Source: Ectocarpus siliculosus (taxonomy: Eukaryota; Sar; Phaeophyceae; Ectocarpales; Ectocarpaceae). From it: a stretch of 64,000 bases of DNA. The translations under genes were made by a program, and so were the position numbers. This document shows positions 1 through 15,000 of this stretch, piece after piece. Position 1 is the first letter of the stretch. Every line of letters begins with the position of its first letter. The notes beneath the pieces were generated by a model. That model had not been told where the DNA came from. It saw only the letters and a program-made list of their open reading frames with translations, and ran no database searches. The stretch is from assembly GCA_000310025.1 (NCBI GenBank), contig FN649744.1:988587-1052586 (forward strand). The letters run 5' to 3'.

Positions 1-3000
1 TCTCTAGTCGACTGGGAAACACTCAATGACCGATTGATACCAAAAATGACAAGCCACCTCAGTATTACCTCGCCCTGACAGGGAACTTGGGGTTGAGCGG
101 AGACATGCAGAGGATGAGGTGCAAGTTATCCCTCACGCAGTCCACGAAGTATTGCTTCATGTTGTCCCACGTTTCCTCTTGTCCCGGCCGTGCCTAGTTC
201 CGTGCGGCCAAACGAAAAAAATAACAACACCGCAACATCAGACAGAAAAAATTGTCATATTGCTTGGTCTTGGAGCTTTCTACGTGATATACGCCTGTTC
301 GTTCTTGTACTTGTCGGAGGTACTAGACGGAGATCAGACCATCGTTCAGTTAAACATGAAAATGTTGCAACAGTCATTCCTACCCATTCCAACCGAAGTC
401 ATGAAGAAATTACCTTGAGGAAGGAGTTCCTCAGATCGGCCGTCATGGCCATCATCTCGTCTTTCGCGAACAGTCCAGGGATCTCCCCAGTCATGAGAAC
501 GGAGTTCATCACCTCCAGGAAAACCTTGATTGCAGTTCACGGCAGACAAATTGACGCGAAAACGGTTACTCACGTTTCCGAACAGTCCGAACAACAATAG
601 CCGCAAAGACCTTTTGAGCAGGTTGTGTTAGGTTCGGTGATGAATACAGTCTACGGCAAACTCATGCACTGTACCTCGTCCTTGATCTCCGCCTCGGTGA
701 ACAGGAACACGGTCGGCTTGCGCAAATGCCCCGCATTTTTGTACATGAACCTGTAAAACATGACGGAATTGTCGTTTCAGTGAAATACAACGGAAAGAAT
801 ACACCCAAGAGGGGACTTTCTTGAGGGGCGGATCGAGTCACAATGGCTTCGCGTGGTGTTTCTTTGCACCAACGAGTGTACACCGGGGTGTGCGTGAAGC
901 AACAGATATGTTTGCACATGCAACACCCCGCACCGGAGATCTTCCATGAAGCTGTTGATGTTGTAGGTCTTGGTCAAGGTGATCTGGAAGCACACAGCTC
1001 TCGAGATGTAGCTGGCCAGGCGGGTGAGACTCTGCTTTCCCGACCCGCCGACGCCGACGAGGAGGGCCGAACCCCTCGGCATCTCGATAAGGCGGTTGAG
1101 CCGTAGGAGATGTCTCAGAGCATCGTCGAACAGCACCAATTCCAGCTAGTGTTGTATAGTGCGGGAGGGGTAGAGCAGGGAGGGGCAGGGGGAGCGCATT
1201 GTCCGCATGTTGAACTTTGGGCTTTTATGTTGTACACAGGAGGTGGACTGGTAGGTAGGCCGTAGAGGTTCCTCCAGGCAAGCTAAATAATGGAATGGGG
1301 TCATCTCGAACGAATGTTGTGGAATGGAGTTTGGGGTGGTGGGAGAGGTTCCAACGGAAATACGACGTCAGCAATGAGTGGAAGAACACCACTTTTCCTT
1401 TTCAACTATATCGGGGCTCAAGACGGGGCGCTGGTCAAGCACGAAGAGCACTCTACAAGTCAGCATGCGCGATGTCATGTTTATGCTTGGGCCATACGTT
1501 CTTCCCACGGCCGGGAAGATTTGTGGGAGGGAAGGGTATCGATCTCATCACCTTCTTGGCCGGGAACTCCTCGTTGTGTTTCCCCATGAACTCTTTCACA
1601 CGGTCACGGATGTCGGTCAAGAGCCCTCCAGGCTCGTACACCTAAAACGGCAAAACAATACAAGGATAAATATGTATAATTTGTCGAAACAGTTGCTCTG
1701 ACGCAAGGTCAAGACGCAAACGTCCAGCTCGTTGGTTTCATCCTCAGTTCATGCATCCGGCACGCTAAATCAGAGCATCTGAAGTAACTTCTTGCTGATG
1801 CTACATCAGCCATACATCTATTGCATAGCACGCTATCTGAGCGGCAAACGGACCCTCTCATTCATGCTTCGCTCCTCAACCATCCCCGCATACCTTCGGC
1901 GCCTCCTCTACAAGAGACCCTTCCTCGTCGAGAACGTCGTCCCGGAGGAAGTTGACCATGTAGAAGTCCGGCTTGGTCTTGTCCATGAGTTCCTCGCCGA
2001 ACACCTCTCCGACTAGACCAGACAGGTACTTGTCGAAGAACTCTTTGTCCTGTTTATTGCACCCACATGAACGATAGTGTTCGAGCAGCCGCAGGGAAGG
2101 TCAGGGGCGTACGTAAGGCGAGGACTTGAAACGGATGGGAGGCGTTAACGCGGGGAACAGAGTACCTCCGTTAACCGTAAATACGCGAGGCAGGGCGAAG
2201 TGGGGTTGTGTGACATGTACCGGTATGGACAGCAAATCAAATCAAACGCGTTTTTTCAGGCGGCACGAAACACGTTCTTGCTCCTGGGCATGTAAGATGG
2301 ATAGTAAGGGCAGGCAGTGACTCTTGAATGTTAGCCTAATTATTCTCCGGCTTGACATCCAATGGCAAACCGGGCGTAGAAAAATTCATTTACAATAAGA
2401 ACCTCAACTCGTTCAGTATTGGAGTCAAGCATGAGGTCGAATCGTCCAGTAATAATCAAAGGCTGGATTTGTTGGCGTTCGTCTCCATTTGGATGTTCAC
2501 AGTAAACTACGCTCCCTGTTATACTGAACAGAAAAAACGAGGCAAACGGTGGATGGGTTATGTTCCTTCACCTTGTTTGTCGTGAGTTTGTCGCAGAACA
2601 CTCGCTCGCACTCATGCCGCCACAGGTTGACCAGCACCTCTACGGGGCTCATGTTGAGCTTGCCCTCGACGGCCCGTGTCCCGCCCCTCTCTGTGATGGT
2701 GGTCTTGGGTGTGAGCAGTATACCCTTCGCCATACACAAAACAAAGTACAACGTGTCGGGAGAGGTCTCTATGTGTTTTTAACTTCTAAATTTAGGTGTC
2801 ACTGCAGCATAGCAAAGTTTCCCTAAATCGTAAGAGGATCACGTCCTGTCTCGGCCGGGCACTAAAGAAGTTAGGCAAGACCTCCAGGACGAACTTGCGG
2901 AAGTTCTTAGTGACACGCAGAGCCTCCAGACAAGGCATTTAGTAGAGATGAGTCTGTGCCTGAATTCTAAGTCCCCACCCATCGTTCGGGCTGTTTCAGA

Positions 3001-6000
3001 CCGCAAATAACCAGCAATACCGCAAACTCACTCTAAGGCAGGTAGGACCGATTCACATCTTTCCCACTGCCCACACCATCACGCGTGTGCACTATGCACA
3101 GCCGAAGGTAGCTCGAAAAGTCCCCTGCATTGTACAACTCCCGGGATTGGATGCTGTGCCATGTCTTGCAGGTCATCGTAAATTACCTGGAAAACTCGGG
3201 AGAGGTCGCGCATGTTGAAGAGGTAGTGGAACTTGGCCGGCGTTGGGAGCATCTTTGCCTTCATAGTACGCCACAGGCTGATAGTCACCTGGGTGAGGTT
3301 TCCTACCACCTGCAAGAGGGCATTGGTTCAACAATGGGCGGCGAGAGGAAGGTTGTCAGCTCCTACTTGTGCTCGGATGCTTTCTAGTTTGATGACACAC
3401 GTGCCGGGATAGACGAAGGGTACGCACGGCAACGGCAACACTTTGGTAAGAAAAACCATTTTGGCTTCTGGCAAGAACACTCGAGCCGGGAATTGAAGAC
3501 AACCATGATTCCATCATTCCTACCTTCATAACTTCTGCGTCGAAGCCGCCATCCTTGAACCTCCCCCTCAGCATCTGTCCGTAGATGTCGTTGATTGACG
3601 TGATACTTGGCAGCACTAGGTTGAAGATGAAAAAGTTTCTCTTGAGGCGGTTGGGGATGTCGTTCTTGCCGCCGCCTGGGTGGCCCATGGCGGCGATGTA
3701 CTGCAAGTCCTCGCACACCTGCGGGGTGGCGGTGGTTGGGACGACGTTGTAGGAGCAGTAAGGATGTGGTGCGGCGATGAGAGGGCTAGGCGAAGCAAGC
3801 GACTCTTCATGACTCCCCCGAGCCGTCAGACATGAAGGGCTTGCGATTGGCCTCTATGTGTTGGTTTCTCTGCCGGTTGGACAGTTGCCCACCAACAATT
3901 GTCGATCTATCGTGTTCCAGGCGTTAATGTCAACCATACCTTGAAGTCTCCTCGTTTGTCCTTGTCCAGGAAGCAGAAGCCCCCCCATTCCACGATAAGC
4001 CGCACCATTTCCAGGGTGGGCTGGTCACCCCACGCGTTCACCTGTAGGAACAAACCCGGACACACAGGAAATCGAAGTGTTCAACCCGGGCAATGAAAAG
4101 GCCTACAGCTGCAAGCTCTCGAGTACCCTGAGCATGAAATGGCCAACAACCGCCCCCCGAGTTGCGAGGTCAATGGTCTAACGACTATACACGACTATGA
4201 GAACCCCCCCCCCTGAGTTGCATTCCCTCTACCGACCACTGTACCCACCTATCTCAGTTACCTCGCTCCACGCTGTGAGTCTCTAGAAGAGGATCCCTTC
4301 GGACAGAAAATGTACGACAATGGTCTTGGTCGAGTGTGTGCTGTCAACAAATTATCGAGGACCTCGCACATCATACCACCAAGTTTCAGGCTTGACGAGC
4401 ACGCCGTAGTACATGAATCGTCTATCGACTACCTTCGGATCGACAACCCTGCCTAGGTATTGCCCTCTGCCCTGCATCTTCACCGTGATTTTGCTGGCAC
4501 ATCCCACGGTCTATCCTACGCACGGATACGATGACATCAATCAATGCCGTACGCATAATGGATCGAGTCTAACTGTACTTCACCTCAGGCATGGACAGGT
4601 CATCCATGAAGATGGTCATCTTCTTGCCACCGGGGGGACCGAAGTTCTTGCCTCCGCGCTTGTCCAGCTCCACCTCGATGGAGTTTTGGCACATGAACGG
4701 TGTTGTCGCACTCGAAAAGTTGATCCTGGAAACGATGGTGTCGGAGAGAGTGACAAAAGCATTGTTGCGCCAAATGGTTTACGCTGATATGCCAAGACAG
4801 GTCGACCGGATATTAACGGAAGCATCTTGATGTGGTTCGTAGACGTACGTGGAGGTGCAGCATTGAACGTTTGGACCAACACAGCTTTGGGAAGGGACCG
4901 TCTTCTATTCGCAGTGTGTGGCTGTCACGATCAGGCCGGGCTTTTTCGGGCACAAACCTCTTGACGGCGGTTTTGACAGGGTCCAGCTCAGTGAAGAACA
5001 TGAGTGCCGTCGACGTCTTTGCAGTCCCCTCTGCCCCGACCATGAGCACCGCCTTCCTCTGCTTGTGCAGCATCCGCAGGAGGAACAGGGCACGCGTCGA
5101 GTCCATCGTGGGCACGAGCAAGTTCGAGAAATCGAGCACATCCGTCGAAGGGTACTCCCAAAGAGGGGGGCGCCACCTGCGGGAGGACAAACAGCGTTTG
5201 GAAATTTGTTTTTTGTGCGCGTATGTCGATGGGGACAAGTCGGAAAAGGTGAACGGCCTCCGTGTCCGTAAGCTTGGCATCAGGGTTTCCTTAATAGCCC
5301 AAAGTACCTTAGGACATCCACGAAGTATATCATGATAACGACGACACACAATGGAAGAGAGTCGAGCAACTTGATGCCGACGAAAGCCGAACCAGAACAA
5401 TCGACTTTTGGAACATTTCCAAGCGGTTCACCGAAAGTTCAACCACCGACGCTACGTTGGAGCTCATAACATCGCTAATTCAACACCGGATGATGTATCA
5501 TGACCATCGATAGGAAACTCACTTCTCCCATTCGAAGGTGCCCAAGTTGACGTAGTACTCGAAAATGGTCTCGCCTTCCTCCAAGTCCGGCATGACGTGG
5601 TTGTTGTCCAGAGCGCGCATCCACTGGTCGAACTTAACCCTGTTTTAACCCCGAGCCAAAAGTGAGAAGAAGACCCAAGGTTGACTTCCTACGTGGCATG
5701 TTTCTACACCGAAGAACGGGGAAATCGCTTCTGATGGGTCACTGCGTGCGACACAGGTTCTCATGCACATGGAACATCATGACCAGTGATGCTTCACCAG
5801 TTGGTCAAAGATCTCCGCTTCTCCGGGTAGGAGTCGATATATGTACGTGTCACGTGGCAGAGAAACTAGGACCCATATTGTCTCAATCGGTGCATATACA
5901 AAGAAAACTGATCCTGCAGCCCGACTCACTAGAAAATAGTGGACTGAAACTGCCCTTAAACGCGGGTGTTTTTAACGTGAATGTTAAGTTTTAGCCTACC

Positions 6001-9000
6001 AACCCACGAGTTGCGCGAAACATGCTTAGCCACCGACCTGTCTTCGAATTCAAGCAATCCGCCAACCGACCAAATGAGCGAGTAAACGAAGAGCTTCTCC
6101 AACTCGATGGCGAGGTTGGGTCCCAGGGTGGCGCAGCCAGCCCCGGAGGTCATTCCCGTGATGAGGTCACACAGTCCCGCAGTCACCCCGACGCGGCTAG
6201 CGGTCATGACCTATAAATGCATCGCCATCAAAGCATTTTTTCTTCGCAGGTCAAAGCATTTCTTCTAGGTGGGTGTTTGGAGGGAATATACTAGGCATAC
6301 CATCGAAGAACTCAGCTGTGCCGGAGAAACAGATCCTGAACCATTGGCACACGGAAGAACATCGCATTGCAATGCTGCGACCCGGCAAGGGGTGAGATGG
6401 AATCTCGACAAAGGTACCAGTGCTGCAGATTCTCAAACGAAGACTTGCTTTGAGAAGGAACCGTGGAACAACTGAGGCCACACACACACATAAGGGTAAG
6501 CAGGGTTGTGAAAAAACACAGAACTCCTTGGTATAGATACGTTGCATTGTCGCCGCCGTGTTAACTTGATGACCACCGGCGAATCGCCTACACGCAAGAT
6601 ACCCGAACGTCGAAGGAAGATACTGTAATGCTGCATTGTTTCAGCCAAGTGTGTCAGCGTGTGGAATGCCACAGTATGCCTGGACCGTACCTGGTTTGTG
6701 TTGCGGTTGAGGAAGTCGATACAGTGCCCCGGGTTGGTGGGCTCACTCGCACCCATCCACCTGCCATCGAGACCGAAACACAACAGCCAAAACGTGACCG
6801 TTACTTTCAGTCGACCGATGTTGACTCGTATATGCTCCAATCTGTAAGGTAATCGGTGTACTGCACAAAACTAGCGGTCGGTATCGTCGCCTCTGCTGGA
6901 TGATTCGTCCCCCTGATCGCGACCCTCGCAACCGCCATACATACCCCTGAGACTCAAAACAAGCGCAGCAGTAGGGGTTAACCCAGGTCGTGTGAACTGT
7001 GCGAGACAAGATTCTGCTAGGGAGCGTCCAAACCTGGAGAACAGTTCGGTGAATACCGGTTGCTCTGCCGCGGGCCGCTTCAAGATCCAGCCCTCCACTA
7101 CGGGTGACCAGTCGAGGTCAGTGTCCGACACGAAGATGATGCCAGCTCGAGACACCGTTGCGGGAGAGGCGTTTACCAACGTTTCCACCTGAGATAGAAG
7201 TCAACAATTCGCAAGATTTATTGGGGAATAGACGTTTGACCGCTGTGGCATTCGTCATTGGCCTACCTTTCGGGGCGGAGACAGAACAAGGGCAGTAATG
7301 TGTCACCTGTGTGACCCGACCGATATCGTCTGACCAGATCTTCTAAGAGACAGATTCCATTTATGAACGTATCCTTGACATTACACGGAATGTGACTGCT
7401 GCCCATGCACCCGGTGTTCGGGCGATTACATGATCCCGGTTGGCATGGTCTTGTCCCTACCAAAATATCCTTGCTTGTTTCCCGCATCTGCAAGCCGTTC
7501 GTTTGCGTGCCGTCGCAGCGCGTCGTTCGTTTGCTACTTTTCCTTCACGAACGCGACCAACAACACGTGTAAACGTACCTCGAACATTGCCTTCACGTTG
7601 TCAGTCATGGGCATACGGTCTCCGTTGGCGAGGGTCAAGATCTTGTTGTCGTCGAGCACGGTGTTAAGGTCTTCGATCCAGATCGCGTCGACGGGGCCGT
7701 CGGCGATGATCCAGGTGTTGTACGCGTTCTGTCGGTTGTTGTACTTGGCCCACATAGCGGCGAAAACACCTGGGGCATGCCAGCCAGGTGCGCAACACGT
7801 GCATTTACGTCGGAATGAAATTGTGTCGCAAGACACCAAGGCGTAGTTGGGAGCACGCGAGACGGGGGCTTGTACAATTCCAGGTTGGTTTCCTGCCAAA
7901 ACCTGTCACGGACAAAACCTACCACGGATCTTCCACCAAGAGTTCGTTCATGCCATCTCGTCGGAAATATACGTCGATGTTCGAGCTTACACGCGCGACG
8001 AGCAATGCCCACCACCGGAACTACTTTGAAGCAAATGGTTCGGGTGGGGAGCATGTTTTACTTGTCCGTATAGGCCTCCTTGCCAAACGGAGCTTCAACG
8101 TTTCCATCTTCCACGTTGTTGACCCAGAAACAAACATGCATGCTATAGTGGTGATCCGATATACTACGCACAATTATCTGACGGTTTCCAAAACAAACCG
8201 ACCCCAGACAACGAAGAATAGAGCCTTACCCGTGTTCCACTCCCCAGTGGCGGGGTCGACCTCGCCGTACATCTCCTGAGCGCGAATGGCCTTCGGGTTA
8301 AAGCGGCTGTCTTTATGCGTTATCCCCGTGGTCTTGTCGAGGGCCATTCGCAGGGTGCGGAAGATCTTGGTCTTGCCCCCGCCGGTAGGTCCCACGAGCA
8401 TGATACCGTGCCTCACTAGGGTGGTCTCGTAGAGCTTGTGGGGATCGAGGCAAGGGCGCCAAGGGGTACGGAACAACAAAAGGCATGGAGAAACGCCTAA
8501 GACACATACCGCTGCGAAAGGGGAACGCTTGGACAGGGTGCAGTGCCGTATCACGTCTGCTCATAAACACCCCCGCACGATGGGGAAATAGAGAGAGAGA
8601 CAAGGCAGGGCAACGAAGATGAACAAGTTTCACAAAATAGCCAAGAACGAACTGAAAGCGACAAGCTCTTCAATGCCTTCGCGGGACGCCATTCTTACCT
8701 GAATAACCTTCGCTACCCAGCCTGCGTGGTATACTAGCCTTTCGGTTGCCACGGCAACCTGGTACGATTTTTCATGTGAAGGGGGGCAAAGACGGCCGGA
8801 CGAGGACAGGGAGATAGATTGGTTGTGTGTTGTACACATGCCCATGTTGAACGGTAAAACACAACTTCAACAGATTCGTGGTTGCATTCTTGAAGCGGGG
8901 GTGCCAGTCGTACTTGGTTATAATAGCAATGGCAGCCGCCAATCAGATTCATGCAGTCTAGGGAGGTAATACGACGTACGTCCTATCGCTAAGCGTTCCC

Positions 9001-12000
9001 TCCGTTCCCTCGAAGTACACCGTCGGCCCCTACATGGCTGAGACTAAGGTACGATCGTAGCACACAAAATGACCACGATGGTTAAACTAATTGCTATCCT
9101 TTGTCGTTGCTAATCATTCGTCTACCCCAGCGAAATGACGTCCCCATCCCCATGCGGGTGGCGTACCTGAAGAGCAGCCTCAATCTCGGGGTATTCGCCC
9201 TTCGGCGGAGCGGGCGTCGACGGGAAAAGGTCAGCCAGAAGAGACAAGAAAAGGGGGACGTCCTGGGCGACGAGCTTGCTGAGGTTCATGTCTCGGAGAG
9301 TCCGGTACATGAGGAATGCCTCGGCTTTGTCGGGATTGTCGCGCTTCGTCTTCCCTGCCGTCCGCAGCACCTTCGCATGATTTTATGATCGTTTAGGCTG
9401 TTGATGTTCTGTGCATGTTTCGCTTGGTGGGGCGAGAAAAAATATAAGGTTGGCCGAATACCGCACCCAATGTGACAGTCGTAGCGAGACAGGTGAGCAA
9501 GAGCGTGTTGCCAAAATTTCAAAGATGCGAAATTTCCAGGCAACTTGTGGCTACGACTGTCTGAGTCGAGTTTCGAAACGAATGCGCTAATGGGCGTGGA
9601 TTAGTAAATGTACCACGTGTTTTACTTATCATGCGCACGACTGCATTCGCGCGACAGCAGCTGAAACTCACGGCGAGGATATTCCTGAGCCCCCAATCGT
9701 AGTGCTTCTGGGCGGACAGCTGCTCCTTGCAGGTGTTGTACAGCACGAAGAACTTCTGGGACAGAATCTCAAACTCTGCGTACCCAACGGAACAGAGCTT
9801 CACCTGCGTACGTACATGCCAGGAAGTGACGGTGAGAGGCGACACATTATTAGCTTGCAGGGGTCCCAACAGTTCAGATGTTTGGACGCTTGCACTGATA
9901 ATGTGGGCGGGATTGTATGAAAGCTTGACTTTGCGCGCACTTGCAACCAACCAATGAACATTCGAAATCCTGGGCAAAAGATAGGTAGTCTCCTGTGGGT
10001 GCACCCATTTAGACCCCAAAGTTGGATTCCGGAGCTAGGGCGCTCTTTTGAATGCATCTGTTCTCTACCAGACACGTTCTGCTTTGATATGTGATCCACT
10101 TGATGACATTTCTGACGATTTGAGTCAGCAAGGAACAATTTAGTAGTAGAACAAATATGCTTGTTCGAAGTGAACCAAGGCAACGGCAATGGTATCGCCG
10201 CCGCCGCCGACAACGACGACGACAACGATAACAACAACAACGACGACGACAACAACAACAACAAGGACGCAACATAATGTAACCCATGCCTTCATGATGA
10301 TCTGGAAGTCTGGAACCATCATAGCCACCCCACGGAACAACGCCTTGAGGTTTTCAGGCAACTCTTGTCGCCCGGCGTAACCGGGGTTCATCGTGATGAA
10401 GAACCCACAGACAGGCTTGAGGAGGATGTTCTGAGGGTCGCCAGGGAACTGGAAGAACTGCATCCCGGTCTTCTTGGCGTTTTGGATCGCCAACACCTGG
10501 CGTCAAGGGGAAGGGTTACATGTGTTTGGCCATCTTCCCAGGTCCTCGTGCACTTGCTCTCATGCGACCGTCACTTTCTAGAAGTACAGTAGCTACAACA
10601 AGCCAGCGAGAGGAGGAAGTACGTGTTGAGGCGGACGTGACGGGACATTTGTCTTTTGCTGGCGGGTTGCACCACTTCCACCCCGTCTTCTTGTGTTTTT
10701 GAACCACACACCTACAGGCAACGAACACTGGCGGGATTCGTTTTCAGGTCAATGGTGCCATTCTTTCCCCGTCTCTTGTGTTCAACATCTGCAACTTCGA
10801 TCGCAACAACAGCAAGATCCCTGACGATCAACTCATGTACTGGCGTGGTGCAAAGCAAGAACGATACATCCGGTGTACGGGTAAACCGGGAGAAAACGCA
10901 CACCTGCTGGGCCACCACGGAGAGCACGGGCAGCAGGATGCGGTTGAACTCGTCGAAGCAGCCCCACAACCCTCCCTGGCACAGCCCCTTGAAGATCTTG
11001 GCACAGTCGGTGTACTTTTGCTGGTCGGTGCAGTTCGTCACCACCTACGGAAATTCCGCACGATACGTAATGATGATAGCGTTGTTAGCACCGATGTTGA
11101 CAGCAGGTGGGTTGTTGGGTGTGATAAGGCATTATTTTCGGCGACACTCCGCGAGGTGCCTGTGTGTCGCTTCTAAGGGCAGGGGATAGCGTCCTGCCGT
11201 TCGTATCTATTCCTTTACGTTGTTCGACCAACATCGCATCAGTCAACAGCTCCGCACTTCTTTCGGCGTGAAAGAAACATTTGCGAACGTGCATTCACTC
11301 GTATCATCCACCAGTATTCGTTTTAGTTTACTCGCTCTCACCACAAAGATCCCGAGAGCGCGTCCGAGGTCTTTGACAGACTCAGTTTTTCCGGTCCCCG
11401 CCGGTCCTGCCGGGGCACCGCCGAAGTACATGCCCAACGCTTGCGCAAGGGTGATGTAGGCCCTGTACATTTGATCGAAACGAGGTTCACGGAGGAGGTA
11501 GGGTCACTTAACCTATTGAACCTTGTTTTTTGGGTTACTAAATAACGACCGCTTGCCTCGTCACAGATGGGTCACGGCAGAGACATTGATAGACAGAAAT
11601 CGAGGGCTGGTTGACAACATCAGAACAACCCCCTTACCTATCGGTCAACGGCGTCACCACCAGCCGCTCCTTGGAGCCCAGGTACTCGAACTGGTAGTTG
11701 AAGTCGACGTCGGTGATGGCGATCACGCAAGCGCCGTCGTCATTGACGTCGTCCGTAGAATTGGGTCTCCAGTAGAAGCGTGCCTGGTGGTTTTGTCAAG
11801 GAAGAGGCGAGTTGCGGGGGGAAATTGTGAGAAACAATGGCGGGTGTACGACATATTCCGCAAGGACAACTCTGAACACACACGGTAGCACAACAGTAGA
11901 ACCTGCTTCTGTCGGTTACACCATGCCTGGAAATAGACGACATCCATTCATGGTTTGTGTTGGATAGTTTCAAGCGTCATGCATTGCAAATGTGCTCGCC

Positions 12001-15000
12001 GAAGAAGTTTTGCGTGAGGTTACGGCTGCAAAGCCCTACATATTCAGACGAGAAGCCCTCCCGATTGCGTTGAATTTGCGAGTGCTGCCGTTTTACGACG
12101 TATGTTGACGATACCTGCTTGAGCCATTCGAAATCGTTCGCGTCTGAGATGCGCTTGTGCCTGTGCAGGGTGGCGAGGTCGTTCATGACGTCCCTCTGGT
12201 GTACGTGGATTGTCACGAGGGTCTCCACCTGTGATATAGCGACAACATTGGGCAGGCGGAAATGTTAGACCGGGGTAATAAGGTCATAATTTGATGTGCT
12301 GACCACAGAAGCACGTCTTGCAGCAACAATGGACCAATGGTTGACCTCCCGTGGGTTGTTTGGAAGACGGACGCCAATAGATTCTTCCAAGGTTGTACGA
12401 CATAGATGGTCATTCAAATTTTCACCTAGCACGATACCGAGTGCGATTGGGTGTTCTGCGCCTTACGTTGCTATCTCTGTGTTTGATCACTCCTACATGC
12501 AGGCAGGGTTTTGAACGACCCGAAAGCGAGCTCAAATCCAGCACGCCTAGACCACCCGTCTCAATGGTTCCTTCCACGTATGCAGTTCGGACAGAACATT
12601 TACAGCACAAATATACTACCTCCGTGCTTTACAGATGCGCGAAGCCACCAAAGGTTACGAACACGTTTGCAACGTGGAGGTCTACCAGACGCGCAATCTC
12701 ACCTTGGTACGGTTTGAAGACGAACCCAAGTCCTGCAAGCACCAGCTGGACATTTCCCTCAGCACTTCGAGCTGCTTCTGGTTGGTCTCCTTGATAATGT
12801 TTTTCTTTTGCCGGCACTGCGGGTGGATGAGCGGGAAGGACGTTGACAAGAAAGATGCATCGGACTCAGTGGGTGGTGATTGTTGCTTTGGCATTTGGCA
12901 ATCACTCATTTGATTACGCTGTTGCTATCGCTCTTGCGTTTGGGTATGCATTTCTCTGGTTATTGTCGCTGTGAATGTCAAGCCAACAACCAGGCGTCTT
13001 CGTCAACCAGCATACTCTGTAAGTCACACACAGATCGAGTAGCTCGTTTTCTGTATAAAAATGCTCAGACACGTGGTACTTAACACCATCCCTCGTTCCC
13101 ATACATCACCTGTATGATGTTTCTACAATCTTGTTACCGGCTACACGGTCCTCTCACGCCCCATTTCTAGCTGCCGCTAGATACAGCTACAGAGTCCAAG
13201 ACTACCCTATGCACACAAGAGCGAATGTTTTTGCCTGAATGCCGAACCCACCTGCTCTAGCGCCGACTGCACGTCTGTGGTCCACATGAGTTGGACGCCG
13301 AGAAGGGCGAACTGCGCGTAGGAGCTGTCCACAAAGCCTCGGAGCCGAGAGATGTCCGAGCCGACATTGGCGACGTCCGCGGCGCAGATCCGCGTCAAAT
13401 CCTTCATAGTCAGCTGATAGTGGGAAGGGCGCAAAACACAGGAAATCACAGGAACGTTAAAAGATGTTTGACCATGTTGAATGTCCGTGCCGATGGTGAT
13501 CGCCAGGAGATGGACGGGCGGACTTGGGCCAATGCACCAAAGGGCTCATCGTAAGACGAAACGGCACATGACCATTTGGAAGCAAACTCTCTTTTGTGCC
13601 ATTTCAGTTACTAAAACGTTGGCGAATGTGGAGCGTCTATTATACAATCATCGTACACCATCGCACAGCACGAAGGAAGATTTTGTTCAAGACGAAACAA
13701 TGCCCAAAGATGAACCATCTACGTATTCATCAAACTTGGCCACGTGGGGGCCAAAGCGGGTTTATCCTCGAAAAACAGCGTTCTACATTTTCCCAGTGCT
13801 TCGGAAGGAAGGTGAGAGAATTCTTCTCCCACACCTGCATCTTGAACAGGAGGTCGCAGAGCCAGTCCTCGATGTTACCCTGAGCCTTGACGGCCACGCT
13901 GAAAGGAATCGTTTCCGCGCCGGCCCCTTGGCCGTTCATCTTCTCGATGATCTGCTTGTCGGTGAAAAGGTCATAGACACATGTTAGTGGTAACGAAATA
14001 AATTGGCCACCTTTTTGTGGTGGTCGTAACTCAAGTCTTCCTGTGGAGAGAACAAATGTCATTTTGCACGCGGTGTACTCGAAGCTTGCGGGTGCTGTGT
14101 AGCACAAGTGCTTTTTTTCGGTGCCCCACCGTTCCTGGAACATGTGCACTACAACCAGCACCCTGTTCCTACTTGCCTGCTTGTCATTCTTGTTGTGATG
14201 CACCGTGGAGATGGCATCGAACACCTTCTCGTAGTGGTCGTTCATGCTCAGTGGGTCGCTGCCCTGGGACAGGATGACCAACAGCCCTGAGCAGCGTGCA
14301 GACAAGGAGGCGGGTGATAATCAAAGCCCAAAGACGTGTGCGTGGGGCCTCGGCAGGACTCGAGCCAGCCTGGATCGCTACAGAACTAGCCGGGGGTGCA
14401 GGGAAAACATATCATCTTTGATACTATAAGCATCGATACTGTGATACCCTACCGGGGTTGGAGACGAAGTAGAAGCGGGGGAACTTGTTCCTCTTCTGCT
14501 CCAGGTAACCCTCCAGGCTCTTTTGACACTTCTCCAGCTCCGTGTACATCACCTGGCGAAACGTACCAACAATTACCACCGGATGTCTGTTTCAAACGAC
14601 CTCATTCAACTGGTCCGGTGCGCTGGTTGTCGCGTGAATCGGCCGTGTGGGTTGTTCTGCACGAGCCACGCACCACCATTTTTGCTTTTTGGACACTCTT
14701 CGATTGCTTTGCACGGGTTCGGTGTTGGCGACTATGGTCGACATGAACTAGTTCGTGTCTTGCGACATTTCGATTCGTAACGGGAATCCTAGCAGACAGG
14801 TCTTCAAGGTGCTAGAAACATCGCTCCCGCACCGACTAGATGTGTCGCCACAGATTATTCATTATTGGAAGATCTTTGTTCATCAAGTCTACAGCGTTGT
14901 ACGCAGAGGACTTACGGGCAGAGACGTTCGGAGCATCTCGTTAGCCGCACATTCGCACACATTGCCGGTTTCCGTTGCCTTCGCCATTATTTTTGCCTGT

